Made by a program: the position numbers and the translations under genes. This document shows positions 49,213-61,500 of a stretch of DNA of 64,000 nucleotides, piece after piece (position 1 is the first letter of the stretch; the number at the start of each line of letters is the position of its first letter). Source of the DNA: Dryococelus australis (lineage: Eukaryota > Arthropoda > Insecta > Phasmatodea > Phasmatidae). The DNA lies in contig CM056995.1 of NCBI GenBank assembly GCA_029891345.1, positions 213,355,047-213,419,046 of the forward strand, read 5' to 3'. The notes beneath the pieces are model-generated. The model was not told the DNA's origin. It saw nothing but the letters and a program-made list of their open reading frames with translations, and ran no database searches.

Positions 49213-49447
49213 TAATTTAGTAGAGATGGGCCGATGCCAATACAGATGACGATTAATTGGCCGATACCACGACCATCGGCGGCATCGAAACATTATTTGC
49301 AGATTATTATGGACCTTTGAATTTTGGATTCTACGAGTTTTGATGATTTTCTGCCGCGTTTAATAACATGTTTTGAGTTTTCGACGTTTCTTGTATTCGA
49401 TTTTGATGGTTATATGGCTGTACGGCTATGGTTTTCGAATTTAAATT

Positions 49448-49799
49448 GTGCATTGCCTAAAGCCCACAAAATACCGAAGATTTTGTCAATCAAAAATTGT
49501 GAAAGGGAGTACAAAAATGATGGATTTTACATTTTTTAAAAATAGAAAACACAAAATAATGATGTGTAGGTTTTGCAATGTGCGCTTGGACTGGATGTGC
49601 AAAAACACGTGCACAACATCAATCCACATTGTCTACCAAACAAGTTTCTATTGGTGATTCGCTTCAAAACGTAACCAGTTTGCAGAAAAACAAAAAAAAA
49701 AAATCAGTGTGTGATTTTGTAGAAATGATGGTAGCATCCAGCATTCCCCTGGATAAAGCCAACAATCCCAGCATGAGAAACTGGCTAGAAAAATAAGTT
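49448..49799 (+). pseudogene. hAT transposase N-terminal remnant (CGGBP1/BED-like finger)
   Basis: The plus strand gives MMCRFCNVRLDW (CxxC of a finger) in one frame up to about 49640, and in the next frame KTRAQHQSTLSTKQ then CDFVEMMVASSIPLDKANNP and SMRNWLEK up to the stop at 49794-49796. DFVxMxVAxxIPLxKxxxP is a signature of the CGGBP1-like hAT group. At least one frameshift lies between 49600 and 49640. Nothing of the DDE/dimerisation region follows, so it is a truncated gene inside a non-autonomous element. Confidence 0.75.
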
Positions 49800-50254
49800 C
49801 AAGCTGAGTTTAGCGTAAAATTACGTGCACGTTTTCCGCAGCGGTAAATATTTTGCTTTTCAGCATAGTAGTCTTTGTGAGTATACCTACAAGCTGCATT
49901 GAACCTAACCTCAAATAGCAGAAACTAACCTAGCAGCTATTATTTTTTCCTTTGTTATTTGATTTTAAGACCTATATTGCACGTCTGTTTTCCACTACTT
50001 GTGTAACATGACTAGGACTGAGTTGTAATTATGTGCAAGATGCATTTACATAATACAGCAAGGATATAATAATTTTCTAAGGGATAGAGAAAAATAAACC
50101 ATTGAAGGAGGGGTAGTTCAAAAAAATTAAAAGTATTTCAAATAATAAATTAGAATTGTGTGTATTAAATTTCCCAGATCTAAAATCAACTTCTTTAATG
50201 AACTCTGTTTGTAATTAATGCTGTATTGTCCTTGACTGTTAAGTTACTTATTTG

Positions 50255-50728
50255 TAGGGTTGTGCGAATGTTCGGTATAACGAAACGAAAGTGAAAAATG
50301 TCAACTTTCATTTTCGCTTCGGTAAGACGGTTATCGAAAGTCGTAACATAATGAAAATTCTCGATTTCGATGAATTTTTGGGTGTTTAATAAATATTCAT
50401 TTAGTGCACCAGCAGAGAACATTGTTGAATGTAAATAATCTTGTTTGGTTTCATTATTTTATAACTGAAATAAGTACATAAAATGAAAATTGAAATCTAG
50501 GAAAAACCCCCTTTGGTAAATACTCCATATCCTGCATATTTTCGGTTTGATTTTCCAACAAATTTGTTATAATGAATAACCTGCTCTAATGTTAGGAAAT
50601 TCGTTAAGGATTCACTAAGGCTGAGCCTTAATTATATTATATTTCATTTTTGTTTCAGTTTTACAAAAAGTCATAATATATCTTTCATTTTTGTTTAGTG
50701 AGAAAAAAGTCACATTCGCACAACCCTA
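50255..50728. mobile_element. hAT-type MITE nested in the hAT element, exact 8-bp duplication
   Basis: TAGGGTTGTGCGAATGT and its exact inverse form the ends (17 bp, perfect). CTTATTTG flanks both sides (50247-50254 and 50729-50736). It is 474 bp with no coding sequence; the interior near the left end is rich in CGAAA/TTTCG inverted motifs. Confidence 0.95.
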
Positions 50729-50990
50729 CTTATTTGCCCAGTTAAATTGTCTAGCTTCTCATTTTATTATTAAAATTAGTGTTGTATTTCCTTTCCAAGC
50801 TGTAGACACCTAATACAAAGTGCTTAAAGTGTTCATAAAACTGAATACTTAGAATTTAAGTAATAAAAAGTATTTCTAAATTTTGGGAATTGGGAATTAC
50901 AATTGTGCTCATAAAAACTGGTATCGGCAGTTGAGAATCTGTATCATTGGTATCTGCAAAATGTGGTATCGGGCCATCCCTATAATTTAG

Positions 50991-53499
50991 CTACAATGGG
51001 TTATTTACATATTGGGTGACTAGCAATACTCTATGAAAAAAACATTTCTTTGCACTTTCAGGTATCCTGTTGCTTTTTGTTTGAACTTCGCAAGGCAATG
51101 AACACAAAGTTTTGTATTATTTACTTATAAATCTAAACAGAATTTTTCAATAATAATACCCATATAATTTTGCTTTGCAGAAGCTCCAATGTATTTAAAT
51201 ATTAATAAAATATTATCAATGGAAATTATACACAAAGTTGACATGTAAAAACAAGTTGATATATTATAGGCTTAAGACATATTAGTGTATCAAAAAGGTC
51301 TTGATATCGAGGGAACAAATACACAAAGAAACAGTACAACTGTTTGAAGTAGAGTAACACCACCTATTACTGTAAATGCTTGGGGCACGTCAATTTTTCT
51401 GTTATAGAAAGTTTTTCAGTCACAAGGTGGTTGAAGTACGGTATGCATATGTGCATGCATGCGCATGTGTGGATATGTGTGTGGGGGAGAGGGGCAGCAT
51501 GAAACTGTACTGTACTAACAAAATTTTGTTCAACTATGGGTAAATTAAAAGCGTATTTTGCAAAAATATAATACCCATTGTTCCTAGAAATGTTAGTTGA
51601 CACTGCTTCTGTGTGTAAAACTAGAACAGAAATAGGCAAAATTTCTTCCCCTTGTATAATTGGTTTAATAATGGTTGGTTAATACAACAGTCATACAACA
51701 ACTTGATAGTCCACTCATGATTTCTTCGCAAATTTTGAAACAAACCTTTGAAAAATCACCCTAGTATGTATCTATTTTCTGGCCCTAGTGACCTGGCTTT
51801 TTTTAGCTAAGGAAGTAACTTTAATAGGCGGAGCAGAGCAAAGATTGTCGGCACAACAGAGCTTCTCACTCTCTCCCCCTCCCTCTCTAAAAAATTCACA
51901 GCGCTAGAATTAGCAGGTAAATTATATGTGTTTTCAATTTTAGAATATTTATACTTATTCTTATTACAGCAATTTAAAAAATGTTTGCATTTGTGATTTA
52001 AAACTAAAACGAGATTTTAATGTTTGAATACTTATTACATTTAGATGTGAAGGTGGGGCGGTTACAAATTGGAAGTTGACACGAGTGGCGATGATAGTTT
52101 GTTGCTTTTTTGCTAAATTAAGTGTTTACTTTTTATTCTTGTGAAAAATAATTAAAATTATTACATCAAGTTTGTACACATTATGCTTTTCAAACCTACC
52201 TAGACAAGTAACAATGTCGTCGTAATGCTGGGTAATTGTGTGTATGAATGCAAATATTGGACATGCAATATTTATACATTTTAACCGTAAACTGTTTTAT
52301 GACTAAAAATTAACTATTTGAAAGTCACATCTGCTTATTTATCACAACTTTGCAACTTTACCCTAGATGTTTGAAACACAATTGTATAATGTGCTTACAT
52401 TGAATGTTTGCCATAATCCCCAACAAATTACAAAAGCCAAGCCAGAAAATTTTAAATAGATAATTAAATATAGCAAAATCTAAATATGCAAAGAAATATG
52501 AGCTGAATAAATGTTACGGTAGGCCTATTTGCGTGAATGTATGTTTGTTGTTGCTGCTTAGTTTGTTGCTGCTTAGAACAAAAAATAAATGGCACAAGTT
52601 GAGTGCTTGAATTCACTGTATTTTCTTAGGACTGGTTGCCCCTCTGATTTAATTTTTTTTCCAATTAAGGCTCTCCTTTTAAAGAAATAACCTAACATAC
52701 ATCAATAACGAGACTAGAGGATCAATACTACAGTTTTTTTCCCCACAGTTCTAACAGGGTAATAAAACACAGTTGCGGCAAAATATTAATGTGTACTACG
52801 TGCAATCTGCTGTATAGTGAATAACACATATGTTACCTATGTGTACAATAATAACCATAATTAATATCATTAATACAATATTAAAAAGTCATATAAAGCA
52901 GACCTAAATACAGTTATAGGCTTTAATTGTTAACATTCATACATAATGGCTTTTGAAATAGGCAAGAAGTAAAAGATGTGATTCTGCAATAATTAATATG
53001 AAGTAGGCCTACATAGTTGCAAGTTTTATTCTAGTAAAACAAGTTGTAAATTTTTATTTCAATATGCAGTAATGTTTTGAACTTAAGAGGTTGTCAGACT
53101 ATAAACTTGACTTGTGATTTCTTCAGTAAGAATTTGTTTTACCTATTTGAGTTGTAAGGGCCTCATGCCAAGCAGTCACTACACAGGTGACTCAGATTAC
53201 GCTAATTAAATACCACTGATCTGGCAAAGACTCCTGAAGCTTAGTTTTCTGGTAAAAAGAGGTTCCATTTTAGGAGAAGTACTTTTTTTATATATTTGGA
53301 AGGTGGATCACTCACATTTTCTGTTGCAGGGAAGTTTTCCCCTTCAAAGGGTTCCATCTCGCTTAATACTTTATTTTAGGCACCAACTGCACAGTGGAAA
53401 TGTTACAGATGTAATTGTAATGTTATTGCAGTATTATACCAACTGTTACTTTAACATGCACGGCAGGTGACTTGGGACTGAACAAAAACATTTTGGCAT
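50991..53499. other. No recognisable gene
   Basis: AT-rich. The palindromic octamer TAGGCCTA or near forms occur here at about 52518 and 53004, and elsewhere in the window at 24229 and 46551. No coding signal seen. Confidence 0.45.
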
Positions 53500-55868
53500 A
53501 ATTCATGCAGAAAGTTTTAATCTTGAAGCCAGCACTATATATTTTTTTTCTGAAAATTACATTGAGATCGTGGATTAGCATCTGCTTCCACATAATGCAT
53601 CGAAGAGAACTGGGCTTTCAACAATGAAAACATGCTAAAACTTACAGAATTGATTGTTGGGCAAAATATGTGAAATGTGCCTACTGCAAAATCATTATAT
53701 TTCCATGATAAAACATTGCAATAAAACTGCAACCTGTCTTTAGACAGGAAAATTATTTTTTGTACCAACCTAATTTTAGGGACATTTAAAAAACTTGGCA
53801 ATATCTAGAAAGAACAATTATTTGGATATAGAACACAATGCAGATACAATAAAGTAAAATAAATATGTAACTATACACAGTTTGGCTGCAACAGTCAAAA
53901 TGCTAAATCTGAGAAAAATACTGCCATTTTGTGTTTTACATACAGTATATACAGTATACTTATTAAGTATCTAAATTATTTCACTACACATACACAAAGC
54001 ATGAAAGTCATTTTACACAAAGAGTAGAAAGGCCATTTCACAACAACTGATTATTACTGAAATATTTACAAAACTCACTGCAAAAAATCGGTATGGTTAA
54101 AAAAAAATTTAAGAACCTAACACACTTCAAGACACACAGCTCTCCTCGCAGATATATGTATTAAGATGGCTAGACACCCATGAACTTGAAATCAGTTCCA
54201 TGATTTCTATTAACAAATTTTATGACATTATTTATAACAATTGATAAGATATATATGTATTGCTTTCTCAGGGTGGTTTTGAAAGGTGTAACTGGAACAG
54301 AAGTCTCATTGTTCATTTCAGAAAATCTAATGTATATTAATGTCACACATTAGCAACTTTATCGTGACAATATTGCGGTGAACACTTGACAATTCAAAAT
54401 AATGAGTCTAAACACCTTAGCACCTTAAAATTCACATTCCAAGTATTAAAACTATGTATTTTTTTTACAATAAAATGTACCGAAAAAAAATGTGTGAACA
54501 ATTATTTTTGCTGATCACAAAAATAAATTTTTCAGCATGTTCTTTTACTAAAATATTTTTAAATTTTTAAATAAAAAATATATGTGTAAAGCTTAACAGA
54601 TGGCTGGTTTATTTAAATTAATCACTGCTATTTTTAATATTAAAAAAAAAAAAAAAAGCACATATTACAACTAAAATACAATTTAAATCAATGGTTCTGT
54701 TTTACATAACTAATTTACAATTACTAAAATATTACTATTTCAAACAAACTAAAAGAAATGATTTCACAGAATAAGCTGCAAACAATAAAAATCTTTACAA
54801 GATGATGAACTACAATACATCTTCGAATATAATTTAATTGCCTTCTAAGTTACTGAAATAAAACTTTAATACATATTTACAAGTTAAAAGAACTACATGG
54901 CAGTGAATACACTAAAGTTTGAAAGTCAGTACTGGCTGCTGCATACAAAATATGCATATTGAATAGCCGTAAATAAAATACAATGGTTAAATAATTATAC
55001 AATTTTTAACACTAATTAAATTCAGGACAATGTGCAGTTCACACAACTTTTTAATGCTAATTTCTACAATGTATATGTTCACAAACATACAGCAGAAGTT
55101 GTATTTGTCATTCAAACCTACTCTATTTTTTCTACCCGTTTCTAAGTTAACTATATAGCAAAGTCTTTAAAACATAGTGCAACAAGATTAAATAACATCA
55201 AAATTCTATTACAAGTTCTACAAACAGGCAGGTACTTCTTGGGTTTTTAAAATATACGAGTTTACATTTTTAAAAAACTACACTATTTCTATAACTGCAA
55301 TTAAACTAAAATTTTTGTTACTTAAGAATAATTTATATTAAATTATAAATATAGTGTTTGGTACATTTTAAATTTGTCATGATTCTCTAAAAAAATCATG
55401 TTATGTCCTATGCACTATTACAAAATTTGACATAAACCCCATAACATCATAATGGTAGATAGTCTAAAATCAATATACATACAGCTATACTTCTTTCATA
55501 ATATGTATTGCCATAAGAACACACTATGTGCACAATAATTCCTAAAAATATTCATGTTCATCTTGTTAAAATCCTGATCAACTATGGACAATAACTGAAG
55601 TACAACAAAATTTCTAAATAACTTTTAAATTTAATGAGATCCAACCTAATCACAAACCAACACTTTTAAATAACATGAATATTTCATTACAAAAAAGCTA
55701 CAAATCAACTACATATCAGTGAAACTTTTATTAAAAATATTATAGGACAATTAGTTTTTACTTCCAATGTCAGAAGTTGACGTACATCACTACAAACCTC
55801 CTTTTACACAAACTCAACACTTTAAAACTTGTGTCCACATTTTTTAAAAGTCAAATTACATGTCCATA
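53500..55868 (-). other. Probable long AT-rich 3' UTR of a host gene
   Basis: This immediately follows the stop codon of the putative terminal exon on the minus strand. It is very AT-rich with many ATTTA-like and poly-U-like stretches in transcript sense, and contains no recognisable transposon, in contrast to the rest of the window. The polyadenylation site is not determined; several AATAAA-like sites occur. Its status as UTR is inference from the adjacent exon. Confidence 0.35.
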
Positions 55869-55946
55869 CTATGAAGCATTTGTTGTTTCTGACTCCACAA
55901 ACGAACTGTTGCACATTGCATAATGGGAAGTTTCCCAGTCTGTGAG
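55869..55946 (-). CDS. Putative terminal coding exon of an unidentified host gene (25 codons plus stop)
   Basis: On the minus strand a polypyrimidine tract and acceptor (GTTCACTTTTTTTCCAG) at 55947-55963 lead into an exon that is open in one frame, beginning LTDWETSH, then YAMCNSSF, and ending ETTNAS before a TAG at 55869-55871. Composition is protein-like (acidic and serine-rich) and GC content is clearly above the flanks. The exon is 78 nt, so phase 0 is possible. I do not recognise the protein; it would be the C-terminus of a larger product whose other exons lie at higher coordinates, perhaps beyond the satellite. No upstream exon was confidently found at 56.0-58.5 kb. Confidence 0.45.
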   Translation of the reverse strand, partial: LTDWETSHYAMCNSSFVESETTNAS

Positions 55947-55963
55947 CTGGAAAAAAAGTGAAC

Positions 55964-58513
55964 ACAAAAATATAATTTTAAACTACGGGTACCAAAATTA
56001 ACAATACAACAACATGATCATGTATAAAAATATTAAGTCTTTTTAACTCTACATCTAATGAACACTCTTAAAACATAAAACTTAAAGTAGATGTTATCTC
56101 AACTAACATTGCTTCAATTGGTTATCTATTATTATGGTATCACAATGCTTATCTTGATACATTCGAGACTCAACTTTATAACTACCTGATTTAACGTGCG
56201 CAACTATTTCACGAGGCCATTCTCAAGAAAAGTAAAAAAAATTATGAAAAGTGACAAAAATTAAAACAGAAAAATCCTAGCATAAATGTCAGAAATCATT
56301 ATTAAATTTGATTAAAAATAAGTTTGTTAGTTCAGAGCAATAAAATATATGGATTGTAGCGTCGCTACTCTTAACTGTATGCCACAACATAATTTTAAAA
56401 AATGATGAAAATCTATCCAAAAAAATGTGGAAGTGGTGGTTTGGAGCGAGTATGAAACCTGGTGCCCGCACCTGAAGGTTGTCGGCCTGCCATACGTGCG
56501 ACACATGTCTTCAAGAGAAGCTTTGTTCTATACCCATGCCTCTCTCCACCTAGTTATCTCACATGATGAGCCACAATTGCATGTCAAGGCCGGCCAATAA
56601 CAATGCAAGATACACATCCCACCTTTCACCCTTCAGCCGATAGTCTCAAGGTAGCTTCGCTATAATAGTTTTTGAGCACATAGTGTTTAACCACCATAAG
56701 TTTTGTGATATTACTGTTATAAGTTTGATTTTTGCTTCTCATTTTTGTTTTTTGAGCTTGAATTGCATGTGTAAATTAACTGTACTGAATGTCAACTGCC
56801 TACTTATGCAGTGTTTTCTGGATTATAATTTTATTTACGTTTTCGGATGTCTTTCTTATACTTTGAACTTCTTGATGACACGTTCATATCCAATATGTGT
56901 GTAGTTCCACTCATGTGTTTACAATTTATGAAACAGATAATAGTCTGCAGTGCTTGTAAAATCCCTTCCCTCTTCCTCAGCGTGTTCGTATGTGCTTGTC
57001 TTAAATGTTGGTGTGTCAAAATGGGACAAATTTTAAAGTCCCGGAATGCCAAGCGAAATATTTTAGTACAGTGGAAGTCACTTGCTGCTTGGAAAGCTAC
57101 TATGCACTGTGTTTAACTTCTCTTTTGGGAATAAACAGGTCATATATATTCTTCTACGTTAACATTTCAATCTAAAGACATCTGAATATTAAAAGTAAAT
57201 TATCTGTTTGTAATAATACATCTGAATTTCCTACAAGAAGTTACTGAAAATGGACTTTGCACGCACCAGAAGTGACTCGGTGCCTGGTGTTTACATTTTT
57301 TTTGGGGTATACTTTTATTCGGAGACATCTGCCTATTGATATAAATTAGTAGTTCGTTTTTAAAAACCTGTTACTTATATGCCAGAGATGATTAAAAATC
57401 GACTTAATAAGAAAAATGCACTTTTAACACTTTTTTTTGGTCTCCTACAATTTTACGAGTACATCAATTTTACAAAGCTATTCTCCGGAACCACCTGGCC
57501 TTGTAAAATCAGGTCCTGACTGTAGGAAGGATTAATGCAGGTATAAATACAGCCCACTACACCAACACAGGAATTTTCCTATAAGTACGTGAATAGTAGT
57601 GGTTGGTGAGTGACCTTGTGGGTTTGGCAAGTGTAGTGATTCACGACAATGCAGACATAGCAACATGCAAGTCTAAACAACTGCTGGGGTCAGGTCTTGT
57701 TTCCTCTTTGCATCTGAATTAAGCTAGTTAAACAAAGGTAATTTTTACCAAGTTTAAATACAATACCCATTTTAATGGTAATAAGTTCTGAACACCTGTG
57801 ATGCATAACTCCGTAGGCAGTGTATGGCCCTGAAATGTGATAACATCAAAGATCACTAAACTCACCAACTGCAACAACCTGCATGTGAAAGTTGTGACAA
57901 AACCTCAGAACACTGACTGAAACTGACCCATGAGTTACTGCCAAAATCCCAAGTTGGCCCAGGTGGTGATCAACTGGTTATTTCATTTCATGTATAAGTC
58001 CATATATGTAATTGAGCTCTATTATGTAGAGGGGATTATCAAAGTTCTAAAGTACATCACACACCAAGGAAATTTCGCTAACTGGGACAGCTAGAGCATG
58101 TCCACTGAAATTCCATTTTAGAATTCCCTGACTTTTCCCTGTTTTCCAGGTAGAATCTTACCATTTTCCTTCCATATTTTCAAGACAGAAACTTTCAAAT
58201 ACCATATTTTTTGCACCACTGACAAAACAAATTTGCTATGAGAGAAGATGAATTAAATTACACTGCAGCAGACCAAACAAGCAGGGCCAACATGAATAAA
58301 AGATGGAGAAAAGCCTATAACGCAGATGCAAATCTTTATTTAAGTATCAAAAATAAATAATTCAGTAAAGATTAGAGATTGTATACAATAAAACACTTGA
58401 CATGTAAAAATTGTTTGGGTGCCCATTTACTCTCATTCTGGAACCCTTTAATAAACGTTGGGAGCACCTGCAATGTATACCCCCGGCCCCCCTTTTTCCA
58501 ATCAAGTTGTTCC
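55964..58513. other. No recognisable gene; possible intron
   Basis: If the exon at 55.9 kb is real, this is intron. A GC-richer patch at 56450-56660 contains a CCAAT (GGCCGGCCAATAACAATG) and could be a promoter or old repeat. Small possible exons (for example around 57250-57290) are too short to support. Confidence 0.35.
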
Positions 58514-61500
58514 ACCACTGTTGCCAATACCTAGGCAGAAATGCAGGGAGAAGGGAGTAAGGCAATGGTATCAGCAATGTTCAACTGTGATTCATAATAC
58601 ACACTGTTGCCAGTAACAAGGCAGAAATGCAGGGAGAAGGAAGTAAGTCAATGGTATCATCAATGTTCAACTGTGACTCTCATAGTACACACTGTCGCCA
58701 GTAACAAGGCAGAAATGCAGGGAGAAGGGAGTAAGGCAATGGTATCAGCAATGTTCAACTGTGACTCTCATAGCACACTGTCGCTAGTAAAAAGGCAGAA
58801 ATGCAGGGAGAAGGGAGTAAGTCAATGGTATTATCAATGTTCAACTGTGACTCTCATAGTACACACTGTCGCCAGTAACAAGGCAGAAATGCAGGGAGAA
58901 GGGAGTAAGTCAATGGTATCATCAATGTTCAACTGTGACTCTCATAGTACACACTGTCGCCAGTAACATGGCAGAAATGCAGGGAGAAGGGAGTAAGGCA
59001 ATGGAATCAGCAATGTTCAACTATGATTCATAGTACACACTGTTGCCAGTAACAAGGCAGCAATGCAGAGAGAAGGGAGTAAGTCAATGGTATCATCAAC
59101 GTTCAACTGTGACTCTCATAGAGCACACTGTCGCCAGTAACAAGGCAGAAATGCAGAGAGAAGGGAGTAAGTCATTGGTATCATCAACGTTTAACTGTGA
59201 CTCTCATAGTACACACTGTCACCAGTAACAAGGCAGAAATGCAGGGAGAAGGGAGTAAGGCAATGGTTATCAGCAATGTTCAACTATGATTCATAGTACA
59301 CACTGTCGCCAGTAACAAGGCAGAAATGCAGGGACAAGGGAGTAAGTCAATGGTATCATCTATGTTCAACTGTGACTCTCATAGTACACACTGTCGCCAG
59401 TAACAAGGCAGAAATGCAGGGAGAAGGGAGTAAGTCAAAGGTATCATCAACGTTCAACTGTGACTCTCATAGTGCACACTGTCACCAGTAACAAGGCAGA
59501 AATGCAGGGAGAAGGGAGTAAGGCAATGGTTATCAGCAATGTTCAACTATGATTCATAGTACAAACTGTTGCCAGTAACAAGGCAGAAATGCAGGGAGAA
59601 GGGAGTAAGGCAATGGTTATCAGCAATGTTCAACTATGATTCATAGTACACACTGTCGCCAGTAACAAGGCAGAAATGCAGGGAGAAGGGAGTAAGGCAA
59701 TGGTATCAGCAATGTTCAACTGTGACTCTGATAGTACACACTGTCGCCAGCAACAAGGCAGAAATGCAGGGAGAAGGGAGTAAGGCAATGGTATCAGCAA
59801 TGTTCAACTGTGATTCATAGTACACACTGTCGCCAGTAACAAGGCAGAAATGCAGGGAGAAGGGAGTAAGGCAATGGTTATCAGCAATGTTCAACTATGA
59901 TTCATAGTACACACTGTTGACAGTAACAAGGCAGAAATGCAGGGACAAGGGAGTAAGTCAATGGTATCATCTATGTTCAACTGTGACTCTCATAGTACAC
60001 ACTGTCGCCAGTAACAAGGCAGAAATGCAGGGAGAAGGGAGTAAGTCAATGGTATCATCAACGTTCAACTGTGACTCTCATAGTGCACACTGTCGCCAGT
60101 AACAAGGCAGAAATGCACGGAGAAGGGAGTAAGGCAATGGTATCAGCAATGTTCAACTATGATTCATAGTACACACTGTTGCCAGTAACAAGGCAGCAAT
60201 GCAGAGAGAAGGGAGTAAGTCAATGGTATCATCAACGTTCAACTGTGACTCTCATAGTGCACACTGTCACCAGTAACAAGGCAGAAATGCAGGGAGAAGG
60301 GAGTAAGGCAATGGTTATCAGCAATGTTCAACTATGATTCATAGTACACACTGTCGCCAGTAACAAGGCAGAAATGCAGGGACAAGGAGTAAGTCAATGG
60401 TATCATCAATGTTCAACTGTGACTCTCTGTACACACTGTCGCCAGTATCAAGGCAGAAAGCAGGGAGAAGGGAGTAAGTCAATGGTATCATCAACGTTCA
60501 ACTGTGACTCTCATATACACACTGTGGCCAGTAAATGCAGAAAAGCAGGGAGAAGGGAGTAAGGCAATGGTATCAGCAATGTTCAACTGTGATTCATAGT
60601 ACACACTGTCACCAGTAACAAGCAGAAATGGAGAAGGAGTAAGGCAAGGTTATCAGCATGTTCAACTATGATTCATAGTACACACTGTTGCAGTAACAAG
60701 CAGAAATGCAGGGAGTGGGAGTAAGGCGATGGTATCAGCAATGTTAACTATGATTCATAGTACACACTGTTGCAGTAACAAGGCAGAAATGCAGATAGAG
60801 GGATAAGTCATGGTATCATCATCGTTCAACTGTGACTCTCATAGTGCCACTGTCGCCAGTAACAAGGCAGAAATGCGGGAGAAGGGAGTAAGGCAATGGT
60901 TCATCAACGTTCAACTGTGACTCATAGTGCACACTGTCGCCAGTAACAATTCAGAAATGCAGGAAGGGAGTAAGGCAATGGTTATCAGCAATGTTCAACT
61001 ATGATTCATAGTACACACTGTCGCCAGTAACAAGGCAGAAATGCAGGGACAAGGGAGATAAGTCAATGGTATCATCTATGTTCAACTGTGACTCTCATAG
61101 TACACACTGTCGCCAGTAACAAGGCAGAAATGCAGGGAGAAGGGAGTAAGTCAATGGTATCATCAACGTTCGACTGTGACTCTCATAGTGCACACTGTCG
61201 CCAGCAACAAGGCAGAAATGCAGGGAGAAGGGAGTAAGACAATGGGTATCAGCAATGTTCAACTATGATTCATAGTACACACTGTTGACAGTAACAAGGG
61301 AGAAATGCAGGGAGAAGGGAGTAAGGCAATGGTATCAGCAATGTTCAACTATGATTCATAGTACACGCTGTTGCCAGTAACAAGGCAGAAATGCAGAGAG
61401 AAGGGAGTAAGGCAATGGTTATCAGCAATGTTCAACTGTGATTTATAGTACACACTGTCGCCAGGAACAAGGCAAAAATGCAGGGAGAAGGGAGTAAGGC

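Larger units (their letters stand above)
49221..50982 (+). mobile_element. hAT transposon, deletion derivative, with exact 8-bp target duplication
   Basis: The left end TAGAGATGGGCCGATGCCA and the reverse-complemented right end TAGGGATGGCCCGATACCA form 19-bp TIRs (16 matches). The 8-bp TAATTTAG lies directly outside both ends (49213-49220 and 50983-50990), the hallmark of hAT. An N-terminal zinc-finger remnant is present at 49448-49799, while the catalytic domain is absent. A second hAT MITE is nested at 50255-50728. Confidence 0.93.

Noticed and set aside
52518-53012. Recurrent TAGGCCTA-like octamers (also at 24229 and 46551)
   Set aside because: Only a few occurrences in 64 kb, not clearly above chance and without shared context.
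58607-58966. 119-codon open frame and others across the 58.5-64 kb array
   Set aside because: They run through satellite monomers whose length is not a multiple of three; they are by-products of the repeat, not genes.
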